From Haloferula rosea (GTDB taxonomy: Bacteria > Verrucomicrobiota > Verrucomicrobiia > Verrucomicrobiales > Akkermansiaceae), in contig NZ_JAENII010000007.1 in assembly GCF_016595525.1 (NCBI RefSeq), positions 62,001 through 126,000 of the forward strand: a stretch of 64,000 bases of DNA, in the 5' to 3' direction. The notes beneath the pieces are model-generated. The model ran no database searches and was not told the DNA's origin. It saw only the letters and a program-made list of their open reading frames with translations. Position 1 is the stretch's first letter, and the number at the start of each line of letters is the position of its first letter. A program made the position numbers and the translations under genes. Below, piece after piece: positions 38,217 to 47,386 of the stretch.

Positions 38217-38636
38217 TCATTCCCCCACGACAGCCACCGCCACCTGCCGCTGGTGGGCCGCTCGACGGTGCTCGAACAGGAAGATCCCCTGCCACGTGCC
38301 AAGCACCATCCGGCCGCTCATGATCGGAATCACTTCGCTGCTTCGGGTGAGCGCCATGCGGATGTGACTCGGCATGTCATCCGGCCCTTCGTAGGTGTGG
38401 ACGAAATACGGGGTGTCTTCCGGCACAAGATGATCGAAGAACGCCTCCAGATCCTGGCGAGCACTCGGATCCGCATTCTCCATGATCACCAGACTGGCCG
38501 AAGTGTGCCGGACGAACACCGTCACGGTCCCATTCTCGATTCCAGATGCTGCCACGATGGCTTGGATCCGGTCTGTGATCTCATAAGTCCCCTTCCCCCG
38601 GGTCTGGAGCGTGAATCGGTCGGTATGCGCACTCAT
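38217..38636 (-). CDS. yjbQ: YjbQ/UPF0047 family protein
   Basis: Family associated with a minor thiamine-phosphate synthase activity in some bacteria. 139 residues, start ATG at 38636. Conserved motif VFVRHTSASLVIMENADP and the histidines H75ff (FFDHLVPEDTPYFVHTYEGPDDMPSHIR) that form the active-site or metal site in structures. Function here is inferred only from the family. Confidence 0.92.
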   Translation of the reverse strand: MSAHTDRFTLQTRGKGTYEITDRIQAIVAASGIENGTVTVFVRHTSASLVIMENADPSARQDLEAFFDHLVPEDTPYFVHTYEGPDDMPSHIRMALTRSSEVIPIMSGRMVLGTWQGIFLFEHRRAAHQRQVAVAVVGE

Positions 38637-38752
38637 TATCGTAGAGGAAGCGGGTTCGGTTGGGCCAGGTGGACAGCGCCGGATCGCGGATTGTCCCCGG
38701 GCGCTAGAGCATCACGTCCTGCCGCCTACGGGACCCACCGGGCCGAGCCAAC

Positions 38753-39982
38753 CTAAAGTTTCTCCGGTGACTGTAGTAGTTCAGCAATTCGCGCCAGCAG
38801 GAGTCCGGCACCACCTCCATCGACCACCCGGTGGTCGAAGGTCACGGCAAGTTCCGCCTCGGTAGCAGGCACGAAGGCCTCCACTTCCTTGCTCCAAATC
38901 GGTTTCTTCTCACCAGCGGCGAGCCCCAGAATCAAGGTTTCATTTGGTAGCGGGATCGGAGTGCCGTTGGTCAGCCCGAAGGTTCCGAAGTTGGTGACGG
39001 TGGCAATTCCACCGCGGGTGTCATCCTCAGTCAGTCGACGGCGGCGGGCGCGGTCGACCATCTCGGCATAGGCGCCGGTCAACTGCCCGAGATTCATCGA
39101 ATCGACATTTCGAAGCACCGGGACCACCACTCCATCTTCCACCTGGACGGCCACACCGATATCGAACGCACGAGGGTGAACAATGCGTTCACCGATGAGG
39201 AATCCGGCGCTCGCAGGATCCTCCGCCAAGGCGAGCGCAAAGGCACGAAGAAGGTAAAGGGTGAGTCCCGGTTTCGGGTCCTGGGCACGTCGATGATCCA
39301 GCGCCCGATCCAGTCGGACCGGACGACTGACGGTCGCCAACGGACGACTCCAGCTGCGGCGCATCGCATCCGCCACGGCAAGCCGCATGGGCGAGGCCTG
39401 ACTGCTTGGCCATTCCTCGATGTAGTCGAGGAAGGCTTCCAGATCCTGAACCGTAACGCGTCCGCCTGCACCGGTTCCAACCACGGCGGAGATGTCGGCT
39501 TCACGCAGTCCGAGCTCCGCCATGCGCGCACGCATGCGCGGGGAAATGTAGTGGGCGCCCATCACACCTGCCGGCACCGGCAGGCCCTTCACACTTGGCT
39601 CGACGACCGGTTGGCGTTCCTCGTAGGTGTCATCATCCACCGCGAAGTGGAGGTTCTTTTCCTCTTCCTCGGCGGCCGTGTTCACACGCTTCTCGGCGGC
39701 CGCTTCGAGCGTCTCCACGCCGGTCTTTTCGACTTCATCAGCTTCAACCTCCAGCAGGCCGAGGGTCGTGCCCACCGCGTAGGTCTCGCCTTCCTGAACG
39801 TTGAGTTCCCTGACCACGCCTTGACACAGGGTGGTTACCCCCATCGTCGCCTTTTGAGTTTCAACTTCGATGACCTCCTGGTCCGCCTTCACGACATCGC
39901 CAATGGCGATATCAATCCGGACGACGGTGGCTTCGGCAATCGATTCCCCGAGCTGGGGCATGAGGATTGGAACAGTCGGCAT
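38753..39982 (-). CDS. 2-oxoacid dehydrogenase E2 (dihydrolipoamide acyltransferase)
   Basis: Core subunit of a 2-oxoacid dehydrogenase complex that transfers the acyl group to CoA. 409 residues. N-terminal lipoyl domain (1-79) with the lipoylated lysine K44 in ETQKAT (most families have EtDKA). A linker (80-140) leads to a peripheral-subunit-binding domain (YISPRMRARMAELG...). The catalytic domain ends with HRVVDGGGAG, holding the active-site His and Asp. Starts 5 bases after the E1-beta stop; last gene of the E1alpha-E1beta-E2 operon. No E3 gene is next to it. Confidence 0.93.
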   Translation of the reverse strand: MPTVPILMPQLGESIAEATVVRIDIAIGDVVKADQEVIEVETQKATMGVTTLCQGVVRELNVQEGETYAVGTTLGLLEVEADEVEKTGVETLEAAAEKRVNTAAEEEEKNLHFAVDDDTYEERQPVVEPSVKGLPVPAGVMGAHYISPRMRARMAELGLREADISAVVGTGAGGRVTVQDLEAFLDYIEEWPSSQASPMRLAVADAMRRSWSRPLATVSRPVRLDRALDHRRAQDPKPGLTLYLLRAFALALAEDPASAGFLIGERIVHPRAFDIGVAVQVEDGVVVPVLRNVDSMNLGQLTGAYAEMVDRARRRRLTEDDTRGGIATVTNFGTFGLTNGTPIPLPNETLILGLAAGEKKPIWSKEVEAFVPATEAELAVTFDHRVVDGGGAGLLLARIAELLQSPEKL

Positions 39983-39987
39983 GATGG

Positions 39988-40956
39988 TTAGAAGGAAAGG
40001 AGTTCACGCATGGCGATGCAGATCGACTCAGGCGTCGGGCGGTGGGCTGCCCAGAGATTCGGATGGTAAGGGACCGGCGTGTCCCGGGAATTCAGCCGCT
40101 TCGGCGGGGCGTCGAGGAGGTGGAAGCCTTCCGAACACACACGAGCGACCACCTCGGCGGTGACGCCTCCCCACGGAAAGGATTCGCCCAAGGTCAGCAA
40201 ACGACCGGTGCGGGCCACACTGGCCAGAACGGTGTCCATGTCGAGTGGCTTGACCGTGCGAAGGTCGACCACCTCGATCTCCCACCCGCTCTCCTGTTGG
40301 AGACGGTCGGCTGCCCGCACGGCCTCGTGGACCATCGCACTGTAGGTGACGATCGTTGCGTGGCGCCCGTGGCGTGTGATGCGTGCCCGCCCCAGAGGAA
40401 GGCCATCGTGGTCAATCTTCGGAGCCTTCAGCCAGCGGTAGAGAAACTTGTGCTCACAGTAGAGCACCGGGTCATCGAGGGCCACCGACTCGATCAGCAT
40501 CTGATAGGCATCGGAGACCGTTGCCGGCGTGACGACGACCAGCCCGGGATAGTGGGCATAGATCGACTCCATGCTCTGGCTGTGGAATGGACCGGATCCG
40601 GGAGTGCCTCCTGAAGGAAGTCTCACCGTAATCGGCACCGGAATCCCGGTCCGATAAAAGTGGGTCGCGGCCTGATTGACGATCTGGTTGAAGCCGACCG
40701 ACGAAAAATCTGCGAACTGCATCTCGAGGATGGGGCGCATGCCGTCGATGGCCGAGCCGATCGCCATACCAACCATCGCATCCTCACTGATTGGAGAATC
40801 GAGAACCCGCCCGGGATAGGCGTCGGCCAAGCCCTTGGTTGCCTTGAATGCCCCCCCGAACCGACTGATGTCCTGCCCGTAGAGGAATACCCGCGGGTCA
40901 TCCTTCAACAACTGCTCCTGCGCCTCACGGATCGCGTCAACGTAGGTAATACTCAT
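39988..40956 (-). CDS. 2-oxoacid dehydrogenase E1 beta subunit
   Basis: Thiamine-diphosphate-dependent decarboxylase subunit. 322 residues from the ATG at 40956. The N-terminus MSITYVDAIREAQEQLLKDDP is typical of the beta chain of pyruvate or branched-chain 2-oxoacid dehydrogenases. EHKFLYR resembles the branched-chain-type EPKxLYR pattern, a hint at substrate that is not decisive. The start overlaps the E1-alpha stop by four bases (ATGA). Confidence 0.93.
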   Translation of the reverse strand: MSITYVDAIREAQEQLLKDDPRVFLYGQDISRFGGAFKATKGLADAYPGRVLDSPISEDAMVGMAIGSAIDGMRPILEMQFADFSSVGFNQIVNQAATHFYRTGIPVPITVRLPSGGTPGSGPFHSQSMESIYAHYPGLVVVTPATVSDAYQMLIESVALDDPVLYCEHKFLYRWLKAPKIDHDGLPLGRARITRHGRHATIVTYSAMVHEAVRAADRLQQESGWEIEVVDLRTVKPLDMDTVLASVARTGRLLTLGESFPWGGVTAEVVARVCSEGFHLLDAPPKRLNSRDTPVPYHPNLWAAHRPTPESICIAMRELLSF

Positions 40957-41975
40957 GCCTCGAAAGGAAGTGCGGGGTTCTGGGAACAGGCCTGCCAGGT
41001 TTCGTGCCATGGATCAGGCTTGGTTTCCTGCTGGGCCTTCGCCAGCGCACGCTGGACCCGATCCTCCAGTTCCGAGCGCCAACCCTCGATTTCCTCGGCC
41101 GTCGCATACCCGGAATCCACCATCTGCTGGCGCGCGACATCCATGCAATCCTGCCCGAGGTGTCCGGCCCGCAGGGTGTCCGGCACATAGCTTCCGTCGT
41201 CATGCTCTCCGTGCCCCGACAGACGCAGCAGATTCGCGACCACCATTTGCGGACCGCCGCCTGCCCGCGCGCTGGCGACCGCACCTCCGATCACACGAAG
41301 ACACGCGAGGAAATCCGTGCCATCCACCCGATGACCCGCAACCCCGTAGCCTTTGGCCCGGTCATACAAATCCTCGCAGGCAAACTGTCGGTCGTTCGGC
41401 GTCGAGTAGGCGAACTGATTGTTGGCCACCACGACGACCAGAGGCAGCTTTTCCACCGCCGCGGCATTCAGTCCCTCGTGAAAAGCCCCGGTCGAGGTGC
41501 CGCCATCACCGATGCAGGTGGCCCCGACCACACCATCCAGTTCGCCCTTCAATCGACGCGCGAGCAGCATGCCTGTTACGACGGGCACCGCGGCACCGAG
41601 GTGGGAAATCATGGCCAACAGGCCTTCCGCCGGGCGACCCCGGTGGATGTTGCCATCTCGGCCACGCATCGGACCTTCGACCGACCCGAGGTAGGTCCGG
41701 GCGCAATCGAGCAGATCCTCGCCGAAGGCAGTGCGACCTCCCTGATCCCGGATCAGCGGGGCAAAGACATCGTGCTTCCACTTCAGGGAGCCACCAAGCG
41801 ACGCGCTGACCGCTTCCTGCCCCTTGCCCAGATACACTCCGCCCACGATTTTGCCCGCCTTGTAGAGGCTGGCGAGCTTCGTCTCAAGCTGCCGAGCCTC
41901 TAGCATGGCTCGGTAGACTTTTCTGGCATGTTCCCGCTCGGTGGCGGGGGGAGGCAGGTCCGGCTGATCTGGCAC
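40953..41975 (-). CDS. 2-oxoacid dehydrogenase E1 alpha subunit
   Basis: Partner of E1-beta; together they decarboxylate a 2-oxoacid on thiamine diphosphate. 340 residues. The ThDP-binding motif GDGGTSTGAFHEGLNAAAVEKLPLVVVVANNQFAYSTP is clear (GDG...NN). The N-terminal MLEARQLETKLASLYKAGKI and GLGK-like GKGQEAVS are family features. First gene of the three-gene operon; acts in the cytoplasm. Confidence 0.94.
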   Translation of the reverse strand: MPDQPDLPPPATEREHARKVYRAMLEARQLETKLASLYKAGKIVGGVYLGKGQEAVSASLGGSLKWKHDVFAPLIRDQGGRTAFGEDLLDCARTYLGSVEGPMRGRDGNIHRGRPAEGLLAMISHLGAAVPVVTGMLLARRLKGELDGVVGATCIGDGGTSTGAFHEGLNAAAVEKLPLVVVVANNQFAYSTPNDRQFACEDLYDRAKGYGVAGHRVDGTDFLACLRVIGGAVASARAGGGPQMVVANLLRLSGHGEHDDGSYVPDTLRAGHLGQDCMDVARQQMVDSGYATAEEIEGWRSELEDRVQRALAKAQQETKPDPWHETWQACSQNPALPFEA

Positions 41976-42105
41976 GGCCAGAGGCTAAGACGGGCCTCTG
42001 CCGGGCGGCAAGGGATATGAGCAATCATCCAATGCTCCGCACTGGACAAGGTCGCGGCCATCCCCTCATAACCCCCCGGCCGGTCAAACCCGGACCCATC
42101 ATTCC

Positions 42106-43017
42106 ATGAAACCGACACTTTTAGTTCTCGCTGCAGGTATGGGCTCTCGCTACGGCGGATTGAAGCAAATGGACCCCATGGGTCCGAATGGAGAGACCGT
42201 GCTGGACTACTCCGTCTTCGACGCGATCCGCGCCGGTTTCGGCAAGGTGGTCTTCGTGATCCGCGAGGATTTCGCTGAGGCATTCCGCGAGTCGGTGGGT
42301 TCCCGTTTCAAGGACCGGATCGAGGTCGACTATGCGTTTCAGAAGCTCGATGACCTGCCGGAAGGATTCGAAGTTCCTGAAGGCCGGGTGAAGCCTTGGG
42401 GCACCGCACACGCCGTGCGGGCCGCGCGTAAGCTCATCGACGGCCCTTTTGCCGTCATCAATGCGGATGATTTCTACGGGGCCGACGCCTATCAAGTGAT
42501 CGCACGCTGGTTTTCGGAGACTCCCGCGGACGACAGCAAGAGCCACTACAGCATGGTGGGCTACCCGCTCAAAAACACGCTATCCGAGCATGGAACGGTG
42601 AATCGGGGCATCTGCCAAACCATCGCAGGAAACCTTCTGAGCGACGTCGAGGAAGTGGTCGACATCTCCCGTGCGGACGACGGAGTCGTCAGTGGGACGA
42701 GAATTGATGGGTCCAGCCTCGTAATCGATGAAACCAGCCCGGTCTCGATGAATTTCTGGGGGTTCACCGCCGAATATCTCGATCAACTCGAAGCGCACTT
42801 CACCGAATTCCTCAAGGAACACGGGAGTGAAATGAAGTCCGAGTGCTACATTCCAACCGTGGTGGACGAGTTGATCCGCGACGAGCGCGCTGACTGCGTG
42901 GTGCTCGACACCAGCGCTTCGTGGTTCGGCGTCACCTACCCGGACGACAAGCCCCACGTGGTGGAGTCGATCGCCGCGCTGGTCGAAGCCGGCGACTACC
43001 CCACGCCCTTGACCTGA
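42106..43017 (+). CDS. Sugar nucleotidyltransferase-like protein
   Basis: 303 residues with the Rossmann-like nucleotidyltransferase signature near the N-terminus (LVLAAGMGSRYGGLKQMDPMG), as in NDP-sugar pyrophosphorylases and MobA-like enzymes. FAVINADDFYGADAY carries the metal-binding aspartates. The sugar and nucleotide cannot be assigned. It stands alone with neighbours on the opposite strand. Confidence 0.85.
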   Translation: MKPTLLVLAAGMGSRYGGLKQMDPMGPNGETVLDYSVFDAIRAGFGKVVFVIREDFAEAFRESVGSRFKDRIEVDYAFQKLDDLPEGFEVPEGRVKPWGTAHAVRAARKLIDGPFAVINADDFYGADAYQVIARWFSETPADDSKSHYSMVGYPLKNTLSEHGTVNRGICQTIAGNLLSDVEEVVDISRADDGVVSGTRIDGSSLVIDETSPVSMNFWGFTAEYLDQLEAHFTEFLKEHGSEMKSECYIPTVVDELIRDERADCVVLDTSASWFGVTYPDDKPHVVESIAALVEAGDYPTPLT

Positions 43018-43035
43018 TCCGCCGGGGGCGAACTT

Positions 43036-43818
43036 TCATTCCTCATCCAGAGCTGCCTCTCGGAGCCTTTGGAGTTCCCAGAGGCAAACCGCACTCGCCG
43101 CGGCGGCATTCATCGAGTCCATGCCGGACTCCATCGGGATCCTCGTCAGGCAGTCACAGGCTTTCTCCCAAAAGGACCCGAGACCCTCGGCCTCGGAGCC
43201 AATGACCAGCGCTACTCTCCCCTCCACTCCGTCGAGTTGGGTCAGGGCAGTCGCGTTCTTGTGCCCTGAAGTCCCGATCAATCGGAATCCGCCGGCCTTC
43301 AGGCAACGGAGCACCTGGCCCGAATCCGCCACCCGGACCGGCACCCGGAACAGCGCCCCGCTCGACGCACGCACTGCCTTCCTCTCAAACGGTGACGCCC
43401 CCTCGGAGCCTAGAATCACTGCAGCCGCACCCAGCGCCGCCGCGTTCCGGATGATCGCTCCAACGTTGGACGGATCGCTGAGCCGCGGACACACCACCAC
43501 CGTCGCATCCGCGTCCAACTCGGACATCAGTCCATGGACATCAGCCACTTCGTCCGGTTGTCGGGCGAGCCCGATCACACCTCGGTGGAAAGCATAGCCC
43601 GCGGTGGCCTCAACCGTCTTCCGGTCGCGGCGGATCACGACGAGTCCACTCCAATCCGGGGGCTCCCACTCACAGTGCTCGCCAGCGAGAACTCCGACGA
43701 TGTCCCACCATCCCCCCATGGCTCCCTCGACGGCATGCCTTCCCTCAAGAACCACCCAAGGGTCGGTTCTTTCCTTCATCTGAAGCTGTAGCTCCTGCAT
43801 CCACTCTGCCTCATCCAT
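43036..43818 (-). CDS. SpoU/TrmH-family RNA 2'-O-methyltransferase
   Basis: SPOUT-class methyltransferase, 260 residues. Three knotted-domain motifs: motif 1 SDPSNVGAIIRNAAALGA, motif 2 VIGSEAEGLG, motif 3 IPMESGMDSMNAAAASAVCLWE. The N-terminal part is a short RNA-binding region. Motif 3 has SMNAAAA where the family usually has SLNVSVA. The target (rRNA or tRNA position) cannot be told. Confidence 0.9.
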   Translation of the reverse strand: MDEAEWMQELQLQMKERTDPWVVLEGRHAVEGAMGGWWDIVGVLAGEHCEWEPPDWSGLVVIRRDRKTVEATAGYAFHRGVIGLARQPDEVADVHGLMSELDADATVVVCPRLSDPSNVGAIIRNAAALGAAAVILGSEGASPFERKAVRASSGALFRVPVRVADSGQVLRCLKAGGFRLIGTSGHKNATALTQLDGVEGRVALVIGSEAEGLGSFWEKACDCLTRIPMESGMDSMNAAAASAVCLWELQRLREAALDEE

Positions 43819-44147
43819 GACCCGGACTTATCAGTAGAACGGCCGTCGGTCCACCCCGGTGGTCGACCGCAAAAAATGCGTCGCTTTCCATGGCGTGAAT
43901 CCCCTCGATTTGCTTTGCCAAAGTCCACTTCTCGACTAGCCTCACTCCATAACTACTGTGTGCGTCCACTTACGGCAACGTGCCCGGACCGACTCTATTA
44001 ATTAGGGGCATTTCGCTGCAGCTTTTGACGGATCACGCCTTCTCAGGAAGATCTAGATGAAGTCAGTCGCCCCACCTGTTGAGACACCGGAACGTGGCTC
44101 ACAATGCCGGGGACGGCACAGTGGTTTCTTTTTTTCACCAACGCCCC
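43819..44147. other. Gene-free stretch, possible structured RNA
   Basis: No credible coding frame is seen. GGCGTGAATCC (43892-43902) can pair with GGATCACGCC (44030-44039), leaving one bulged A, so the segment can close into a stem around about 127 bases. On the minus strand the closing stem is followed by a T-run (A at 43871-43876 on the plus strand). Its size is within the range of regulatory RNAs, but I cannot name the class. Part is AT-rich (43997-44004, ttaattag). Confidence 0.35.
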
Positions 44148-45404
44148 TCAGGCCTTGGTCTGGCCGGCTCCCCGGACACGATATTGGTAGCTTGTCAGCT
44201 CCCTCAGTCCCATCGGCCCCCGTGCATGCAGTTTCTCGGTGGAAATGCCGATCTCCGCTCCGAAACCGAACTCTTCGCCGTCTGCAAATCGGGTCGACAC
44301 ATTGTGGAAGACACAGGCCGAGTCGACCGCCGGCAGGAACCTGGCAGCGGCAGCAGCATCCTCGGTGACGATGCATTCCGAGTGATGCGATCCGTAGCGA
44401 TTGATGTGCTCGACCGCCTCATCCAGTGAGCCCACAACCTTGATCGACAGAATTAGATCGAGGTATTCCGTCTTCCAGTCCTCCTCGGTGGCGGGCACTG
44501 CGTCGATCACCTGGCAGGTCCTTTCGCAACCCCGCAGCTCCACCCCTTTTGCCTGCATGGCCTCGGCAACCTTGGGCAAAAAGCTCGCTACCACGCCTTC
44601 ATGGACCAGCAGCGTCTCCATCGCGTTGCACACCCCGGGCTTCTGCGTCTTCGCATCCACGGCGATCTTCACCGCCATCTGCTCATCCGCGGCGGCATCC
44701 ACGTAGGTATGGCAAATGCCGTCGTAGTGCTTGATCACCGGCATCCGGGCTTGTGAAACCACGGTCTCGATCAGGCCCCTTCCGCCTCGGGGAATGATGA
44801 CATCCAGCCACTCGTCCATCTGACACAGTGCCGTCACACTGGAACGGTCGGTGAAGGGAATCAGCTGGATCGCATGCTCCGGAAGCCCGGCTTCCTCCCC
44901 GCCGCGCACCAAGGCCTCGGCAATGGCCCTGTTCGAATGAATGGCCTCGGACCCACCACGCAGGATCGTCGCGTTACCGGCCTTGAAACAGAGCACCGCC
45001 GCATCACTGGTCACATTCGGACGACTCTCGTAGATGATTCCAATGGTTCCGATCGGAACCCGAACCTGCTCGAGCTTGATCCCGTTCGGGCGCTCCCATG
45101 ATTCCATCAGATCCCCGACAGGATCAGGCAAGGCGGCGACCTGTTCGATCCCGCCCGCGATCGCGTCGATCCGTGCCTCATCCAGACGCAGTCGATCCAG
45201 CATCGCCTTGGTCAACCCCTTGGCCTCTCCGGCTTCAAGATCCCTGACGTTGGCCTCGAGAATGGAGGCCGACGCACCACGCAACCCGGCTGCCATTGCC
45301 TGAAGAATGGCATTCTTCTCCCCAGTGCTCAGCTGCGAAAGCTTCAGCGCCGCCGCCCGCGCCTGCCGTGCCATCGTCTCGATCTGATCCTTGATGTCGC
45401 TCAT
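44148..45404 (-). CDS. proA: Gamma-glutamyl phosphate reductase
   Basis: Second step of proline biosynthesis, NADPH-dependent reduction of gamma-glutamyl phosphate. 418 residues. The aldehyde-dehydrogenase fold is clear, with the catalytic cysteine in KTQKPGVCNAMETLLVH. The N-terminal VPIGTIGIIYESRPNVT and the C-terminal FGFGAEIGISTEKLHARGPMGL are family markers. Starts 4 bases inside proB. Confidence 0.96.
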   Translation of the reverse strand: MSDIKDQIETMARQARAAALKLSQLSTGEKNAILQAMAAGLRGASASILEANVRDLEAGEAKGLTKAMLDRLRLDEARIDAIAGGIEQVAALPDPVGDLMESWERPNGIKLEQVRVPIGTIGIIYESRPNVTSDAAVLCFKAGNATILRGGSEAIHSNRAIAEALVRGGEEAGLPEHAIQLIPFTDRSSVTALCQMDEWLDVIIPRGGRGLIETVVSQARMPVIKHYDGICHTYVDAAADEQMAVKIAVDAKTQKPGVCNAMETLLVHEGVVASFLPKVAEAMQAKGVELRGCERTCQVIDAVPATEEDWKTEYLDLILSIKVVGSLDEAVEHINRYGSHHSECIVTEDAAAAARFLPAVDSACVFHNVSTRFADGEEFGFGAEIGISTEKLHARGPMGLRELTSYQYRVRGAGQTKA

Positions 45405-46165
45405 GATGTTACAGTAAATCTAGTAGATAGGCCGACCTCACCGGCCAGAATGCGTGGCAACCTCTCCGGTTCGCGACCGTGCGCAATGTGGGTTTCGATG
45501 CCTGAATCCACCGCCATCTGCACCGCTTTCAGCTTGGAAGCCATACCGCCGATCGAAAATCTTCCCTGCTCGTCCTTGGCGAAGCCCAGCACATCGGCGA
45601 CATCGGCCACCTCGGGCACCAGCTCCCTCGTCTCCGGGTGGAGCAGGCCGTCGACACTGGTGAGAAGCACGAGACGTTCCGCCCCGACCAATCGCGCGAC
45701 GCGTGCGGACAGCATGTCGTTGTCACCGACACGAAGCTCTTCGACGGCCACCGAGTCGTTCTCATTGATGATCGGAACGATGCCCGGCTCGGCCAACAAG
45801 CGCTGCAGCGTATCACCCACATACTTCCTCCTTTTCTCCTCCCTCAGATCCTCGCCGACCAGAAGCACCTGCGCCACCGAGAGGTCGAAGTTCCGGAACA
45901 GGCTCTCGTAGGTGTGCATCAATCGCGCCTGCCCCACCGCCGCACATGCCTGGCGGACGACCAACTCCGATGGATAGCCATCAAGTTTGAACGCCGACAC
46001 ACCGGCACCCACCGCCCCCGAGCTGACCAGCAGGCAACGGTGCCCGGATTCGATCAAGCCGGCGATGGCCGTAACCAAACGGACCAGAGCCGCCCCATCG
46101 AGTGTTCCATCGCGAAGGCGGGTCAGAACGCCGGTGCCAGCCTTGATGACAGTGAGTGGTTTCAT
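45401..46165 (-). CDS. proB: Glutamate 5-kinase (without PUA domain)
   Basis: Phosphorylates glutamate, the first step of proline synthesis. 254 residues: only the amino-acid-kinase domain, without the C-terminal PUA domain of the 367-residue E. coli enzyme. Motifs [41 protein letters not shown] and the kinase-fold lysine in [13 protein letters not shown] are present. The stop overlaps the proA start by four bases, so proB and proA are coupled. Divergent from hisI. Confidence 0.95.
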   Translation of the reverse strand: MKPLTVIKAGTGVLTRLRDGTLDGAALVRLVTAIAGLIESGHRCLLVSSGAVGAGVSAFKLDGYPSELVVRQACAAVGQARLMHTYESLFRNFDLSVAQVLLVGEDLREEKRRKYVGDTLQRLLAEPGIVPIINENDSVAVEELRVGDNDMLSARVARLVGAERLVLLTSVDGLLHPETRELVPEVADVADVLGFAKDEQGRFSIGGMASKLKAVQMAVDSGIETHIAHGREPERLPRILAGEVGLSTRFTVTS

Positions 46166-46266
46166 GGTTGAGCGACGGGCCTATGCCGTGGATTCGACCA
46201 AAGTGCCACAGCAAATCGTGGCAGCTCCGACTTGCCTCCGCCAAGCATCGGGACTATTCGCGCTTC

Positions 46267-46710
46267 ATGAGCACTTCATGCTTTGCCCCGCGAGGAGACA
46301 AGAAGGCCATCGAGGAAGATCTTCGGTTCGCGCCAAAATTCGATGCCGATGGTCTGATCCCGGCGGTTGCCCTCGATTTTGAAACGAAGGAGCCACTGAT
46401 GCTCGCCTACATGAATGCCGAGTCTCTCCAGCTGACCCTTGAGAAAGGTGAAGCGGTCTATTGGTCACGCAGCCGCCAGGAAATCTGGCACAAGGGCGCC
46501 ACCTCCGGTCACGTCCAGCGCGTCCGGGAAATCCGCACTGACTGCGATCAGGATGCCGTGGTCCTCTATGTCGAACAGATCGGCGCGGGTGCCTGCCACA
46601 CCGGGCGATCGGGCTGCTTCTACCGTCGAATCGACGGCCCCGACGGCTCGATGAGCCTCACGGAACAAGACCGGAAGTTCGACCCCGAAGCCGTGTATGG
46701 GAAAGGCTGA
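46267..46710 (+). CDS. hisI: Phosphoribosyl-AMP cyclohydrolase
   Basis: Opens the adenine ring of PR-AMP in histidine synthesis; zinc- and magnesium-dependent, cytoplasmic. 147 residues from the ATG at 46267; the frame opens at 46156 inside proB, but that part is unlikely to be used. The family core [43 protein letters not shown] and the metal site DCDQDAVV with [13 protein letters not shown] are intact. The HisE domain is absent, as in many species. Divergent from proB. Confidence 0.95.
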   Translation: MSTSCFAPRGDKKAIEEDLRFAPKFDADGLIPAVALDFETKEPLMLAYMNAESLQLTLEKGEAVYWSRSRQEIWHKGATSGHVQRVREIRTDCDQDAVVLYVEQIGAGACHTGRSGCFYRRIDGPDGSMSLTEQDRKFDPEAVYGKG

Positions 46711-46887
46711 TTCCATGCTTGGAGCAACCGCCCAATCGTGAATCTCCCCTTTCCAGAGGAAAAACTTCGGGTTTCTTAACAATATCCGCCAAATCATTGA
46801 ATTTCGCGATTGCAAAGGCGGGTCTCTTCCCCTAGTTCTCCCGCCCCTCGCGAGCCGAGTGAGGAATCACACATCATTTTCAAGCAC

Positions 46888-46893
46888 AGGAGG
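46888..46893 (+). promoter_or_regulatory. Strong Shine-Dalgarno of rplS
   Basis: AGGAGG, five bases before the rplS ATG at 46899. It is the most consensus-like ribosome binding site I noticed, in a window where most genes have weak ones. Confidence 0.85.
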
Positions 46894-46898
46894 ACGCC

Positions 46899-47246
46899 AT
46901 GGACATCATCAACAAGATCGAATCAGAGCAGCTCAAGAAGGACGTGGTCGACTTCAATGTCGGTGACACCGTCAAGGTTCACACCCGCGTGGTGGAAGGC
47001 GGCAAGGAGCGGATCCAGATCTTCGCAGGCATCGTCCTCGCCAAGCGTGGTTCCGGCGTGAATGCCTCATTCACCGTGCGCAAGATTTCCTACGGTGAAG
47101 GCGTTGAGCGTGTGTTCCCAGTGCACACACCCCGCATCGCGAAGATCGAGGTGACCCACCGTGGCAAGGTCCGTCGCGCCAAGCTCCACTACCTCCGCAC
47201 CCGGGTCGGCAAGCGCGCCACTTTGGTGAAGAGCGCCGACGCCTGA
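46899..47246 (+). CDS. rplS: Ribosomal protein L19
   Basis: Structural protein of the 50S subunit at the subunit interface. 115 residues, typical length. [28 protein letters not shown] and the C-terminal [16 protein letters not shown] are diagnostic. It stands alone, without the common neighbours rpsP, rimM and trmD, between its own leader (46711-46898) and a terminator. Confidence 0.97.
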   Translation: MDIINKIESEQLKKDVVDFNVGDTVKVHTRVVEGGKERIQIFAGIVLAKRGSGVNASFTVRKISYGEGVERVFPVHTPRIAKIEVTHRGKVRRAKLHYLRTRVGKRATLVKSADA

Positions 47247-47271
47247 GCCGTTCCGCTTGGAACTTTTTCTG

Positions 47272-47306
47272 AAAGCGCCCGTAGCCTCCGGCTGCGGGCG
47301 CTTTTT
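47272..47306 (+). terminator. Rho-independent terminator of rplS
   Basis: Stem GCGCCCGTAGCC / GGCTGCGGGCGC (one G-U pair), three-base loop TCC, then TTTTT. Starts 26 bases after the rplS stop. Confidence 0.9.
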
Positions 47307-47386
47307 CGTGCGTTTCCACGGGAAGGTCCCGGACGTTCCCGACGCCGGACTCTGGACAATCCCCCGGGCGCGCTCCACTCTCCGGC

